Assembly: GCF_020700235.1 (NCBI RefSeq)
Contig: NZ_CP085303.1
Coordinates: 62,001-126,000 of the forward strand
Length of the DNA: 64,000 nt
Source: Haladaptatus pallidirubidus
GTDB taxonomy: Archaea; Halobacteriota; Halobacteria; Halobacteriales; Haladaptataceae
Direction: 5' to 3'
In this document: piece after piece, positions 61,324 to 64,000 of the stretch
How positions within the stretch are numbered: the first letter of the stretch is position 1
How the letters are laid out: every line of letters begins with the position of its first letter
Made by a program: the position numbers and the translations under genes
Notes under the pieces: generated by a model
Told to the model about the DNA's origin: nothing
Databases searched by the model: none
The model's input: only the letters and a program-made list of their open reading frames with translations

Positions 61324-62604
61324 CTATTTATAGCCTAACGCTTCTAATTGGTCTTGTACCATTTGACTAGTTGAACCTTCACTATTTTGTTCCCAAGAGT
61401 CTGGTAAAGAATGGGATAATTTCGTAACGTCTATATTTGGATCGAAATTTTCACCATCATCGGTCACACAAGCTGCCAAAGAGATATTATCGTGTTTAGA
61501 ATGAATAAGCTTCTTTCCGTTTTTATATACAGCCTTTCGCTCGGGTCCATAACGCACTCCCTCACATAACACTGCTCTATCCTCTGGAAGATTATGTCTC
61601 CACGACATACCAGAAGTGTCTATATTTTCATTAAATATATATTCAATTAAAGTTGCGGGAAGATCTATAAGTGAAGCATACCCACCCGATGGCTGTAACT
61701 TTTTATTGTTTGTTCCAACAGGAACTCGCGCAACTTTATCAAATGGCGTACCACCATGTCCTACACCATAATTTGGCCTAGAATCAGTGAATTCGTGATC
61801 TATTTGATAGTGTTCCCAAAAGGCTTCACCATGGTCACCAATTAAAACGAAAAGGGTATTTTCATCTTTACTAAGTTTTCTAAGAGACTCACTCACATAA
61901 TCAAGTGCAGCTTGATAAAGACGTAATTTATTTTTCCTATAATATTTACATTCATTGCTCGCATTATAGGAGCGGGTATATTTTTTAATAACAGGAAGAT
62001 GGGGAAGATCAGTATCGACATCTCTCGCTTCAATAAATCTTTGAGGCGGTTCAACAGGTGCATGAAGATCTCCTAAATGTAAATATGCGAATGTTTTATC
62101 CTTCGATTTACGCCAAGATCTATAATATTCAGAAAGGGTTTCTGCAGGTTCATCAGCCCAAACTCGATGTTTCATGAACCATGTTTTCGAAGCCATAAAT
62201 GGCATTGGAAACCCAAACAAACCAAGAGTACTATATCCATATTTTTCAAATACTTCGGGAAGAGACATGTTTTGGTTGAATTGTTCAGGCATTGCAAATG
62301 AGTCATCATCAACCATCGTATGCGCAACAGACCCATGTTCGTGAGGGTATTTACCTGTTAGAAAACTCGTCACAGAAGGAAATGTCCAAGTGCTCCCACT
62401 AACAGCTTCGGACCAATAGAGAGGAAGATCTGGTACCGAATCTGGCCTTAACGCATCGATACACACCAATAACACATGATTATATTGCCCAGGTTTTTCC
62501 GATATGTGCATTAGATCATGGTCGAAATTCGCTTTTTTAGATAAAGCCCTGAAATATAATGGCCGCAATCGTCTTTTCGCCGAATTTACATTCATATTTA
62601 ACAT
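61324..62604 (-). CDS. Sulfatase-fold hydrolase/transferase, copy 2 (Thr at nucleophile site)
   Basis: A 426-aa protein with HVLLVCIDALRPDSVPDLP, then GSTWTFPSVTSFLTGKYPHEHG: the nucleophile position is Thr (T-F-P-S-V), as in phosphodiester-acting members, with no Arg. LIGDHGEAFWEH supplies the later metal ligands. It ends in LEALGYK. A basic N-terminus (SAKRRLRPLYFRALSKK) precedes the domain and no signal peptide is seen, so it is probably cytoplasmic. It is homologous to its neighbours. Confidence 0.8.
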   Translation of the reverse strand: MLNMNVNSAKRRLRPLYFRALSKKANFDHDLMHISEKPGQYNHVLLVCIDALRPDSVPDLPLYWSEAVSGSTWTFPSVTSFLTGKYPHEHGSVAHTMVDDDSFAMPEQFNQNMSLPEVFEKYGYSTLGLFGFPMPFMASKTWFMKHRVWADEPAETLSEYYRSWRKSKDKTFAYLHLGDLHAPVEPPQRFIEARDVDTDLPHLPVIKKYTRSYNASNECKYYRKNKLRLYQAALDYVSESLRKLSKDENTLFVLIGDHGEAFWEHYQIDHEFTDSRPNYGVGHGGTPFDKVARVPVGTNNKKLQPSGGYASLIDLPATLIEYIFNENIDTSGMSWRHNLPEDRAVLCEGVRYGPERKAVYKNGKKLIHSKHDNISLAACVTDDGENFDPNIDVTKLSHSLPDSWEQNSEGSTSQMVQDQLEALGYK

Positions 62605-62652
62605 TGTAAGATTCTACCCTTTTAAGCTTTTAGTTTTTATATATCATAGTAA

Positions 62653-64000
62653 TTAAAGATATCCTAAGTCCTCTAAACGATTTTGAACGTCACCTTCTAC
62701 TTCGTTTTCTAAATCTCTAGTTTCTACATCTAAATCAGCAAGACGACTCATAACAGCTTCTTGAATTCGATTAGTTTCTGAATTCTCATCAAAAGAAACT
62801 TGTTTTGGCCTTGGTTTTCGAAGATCGAAAAGACGCGTATCATCGCGAATTTCATCAACCTCATATAGCCAGTTCTTTGAACGAGCACCGACTACAACCT
62901 TTCCGTTCACTTCATGCTCCGCAGTAATATAATCGCGAGGATCATCTTTCCCAAACTGTGTACCTTCATACTCACTTGGTACAGAAAGCCCAAGTGAATT
63001 ATGGAATAACGGCGGTAGATCAAGCAAACTCACCAATTCATTTTTATATTCTGGCAAATAATCAGGACCATTTGTGATGATCAAGGGGATTTGCAGAAGT
63101 TCGTCATACATCCGCTCAGGCTTTCCAAATTTATTATACTCACCGAAGAGCTCACCATGATCAGAAGTAAACACGATTAAAGTATTTTCATAGATTCCCA
63201 AATCATGTAATTTTCTAATGATTCTACCTATTTGGAAATCTGTATAAACAACAGCAGCGTCATAAAGGCGGCGAAGAAGATCAATTTCTGTTTCCGATAG
63301 TGATTCGGGATTAGTGAGCAATTTTGAATACCATTCAGAGACATCTGTTTGAGAAACGTCCTCGACATCAAATTGAGCTCGATATTTTTTTGGAGGAAAG
63401 CATGGATGGTGTACGTCCATATAATGAGACCATCCGAAGAAAGGTTCATTGACGGTATCAAGCCACTTGACAGTATCATCAGTGATAACGTCTGCACTCA
63501 CATAGGGACGCGGTTTCCCTTTAATCAGTTTATATGAGTATTTTATGGCATCGGTAATATGAAATACATCATCTACTTTTCTCAGTTTTGGATTATTTAA
63601 TTCGATTCCCCTAGGGAAGACTTTTGTTGCTATTCCCATGAGAGGATTTTGATAATCTTCGAAGATATCAAAACCAACATCGTAGTTAAAATGACGAGAA
63701 AGGAAGGGATTGCTTTGGAATCCTCCAGTATTGAGACCCGCTTTCCGTAGATTAGAAGCAACCCTGGGCCTGTCATCATTTAGCGGACCGAGCCCACTGT
63801 GAGAAAGCGGCAATGTTCCTGTAAGCATAGCAGGGAATGAAGCAGACGTTCCTGGTCCTGTAGCAAATGCAGAGTTAAAATAGGTACCATCTTTAACAAG
63901 CTCGTTAGTAGTTGGGAGTTCGAGATCACCTGTCAAAGTCCAATCGTAGCGCAAAGAATCAACGGTTATTAAAAGCACGTTTTTTATATCTGCTTTAGGT
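62653..64000 (-). CDS. Sulfatase-fold hydrolase/transferase, copy 3 (5' end outside window)
   Basis: The minus frame stays open to the window edge (PKADIKNVLLITVDSLRYDW), so the GTG at 63978 is not necessarily the start and the gene is partial. It has the metal start LITVDSLRYDW, a nucleophile region TGPGTSASFPAMLTGTLPLSHSG with Thr/Ser and no C/S-x-P-x-R, and FTSDHGELFGEYNKFGKP. It ends in LEDLGYL. It is the third related gene in tandem. Function as for the others. Confidence 0.82.
   Translation of the reverse strand, partial: PKADIKNVLLITVDSLRYDWTLTGDLELPTTNELVKDGTYFNSAFATGPGTSASFPAMLTGTLPLSHSGLGPLNDDRPRVASNLRKAGLNTGGFQSNPFLSRHFNYDVGFDIFEDYQNPLMGIATKVFPRGIELNNPKLRKVDDVFHITDAIKYSYKLIKGKPRPYVSADVITDDTVKWLDTVNEPFFGWSHYMDVHHPCFPPKKYRAQFDVEDVSQTDVSEWYSKLLTNPESLSETEIDLLRRLYDAAVVYTDFQIGRIIRKLHDLGIYENTLIVFTSDHGELFGEYNKFGKPERMYDELLQIPLIITNGPDYLPEYKNELVSLLDLPPLFHNSLGLSVPSEYEGTQFGKDDPRDYITAEHEVNGKVVVGARSKNWLYEVDEIRDDTRLFDLRKPRPKQVSFDENSETNRIQEAVMSRLADLDVETRDLENEVEGDVQNRLEDLGYL

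Overview
The window is haloarchaeal (class Halobacteria). The proteins are acidic, many genes have a TATA box centred about 27 nt before the start codon (leaderless transcripts), export signals are of the Tat/lipobox kind, and several families are typical of this class: a bacterio-opsin-activator-type regulator, a PhiH1-repressor-type regulator, PadR-like regulators, tiny zinc ribbons, and IS1341-type tnpB elements with small palindrome-ended derivatives like the PATEs described in Haloquadratum. Base composition is moderate and drops clearly after about 49.4 kb. I cannot name the species. No rRNA, tRNA or CRISPR array was seen.

Layout. 1-12.6 kb: a partial exported-protein tail, a ROK sugar kinase divergent from a phosphohexomutase, a flippase-like membrane protein, a large PAS/GAF regulator, a rubrerythrin-like small protein with glutamate dehydrogenase, an esterase and small zinc ribbons. 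12.8-15.8 kb: a mobile-element scar zone with a palindrome-ended MITE, a decayed Tat-exported beta-helix gene and a decayed acetyltransferase. 16-18 kb: a secreted protein made of 16 Asn/Val-rich repeats. 18-21.9 kb: a probable thiol-redox group (Tat lipoprotein with CPFC, CcdA-like protein and two small membrane proteins with buried CxxC pairs). 23.2-33.7 kb: a sulfur-trafficking locus with three rhodanese-MBL proteins, a split YeeE/YedE transporter, TauE, TusA, two DsrE-type proteins, an MFS carrier and a regulator with a CX5C motif. Similar TATTG/CAATA-containing sites recur at most of its promoters, which suggests one regulon.

33.7-46 kb: a second MITE, a candidate structured RNA, an SLC13-type permease, a methyltransferase with a perfect palindrome over its start, a full tnpB element carrying a divergent passenger ORF, a broken vapC, a cytosine-deaminase-like amidohydrolase and a Tat-exported PQQ-type propeller. 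46.1-49.1 kb: a plasmid- or virus-like set of small, tightly coupled genes with their own regulators and repeated GGGACA/TGTCCC inverted repeats.

49.6-64 kb: a surface-glycan locus of lower GC. It holds a 1040-aa beta-helix protein with two copies of a three-unit lectin-like repeat, a polytopic membrane protein, the dTDP-sugar genes rmlB, rmlD, rmlA and rmlC-like, a Wzx-type flippase, and three sulfatase-fold proteins that lack the formylglycine consensus. The last one runs off the window.
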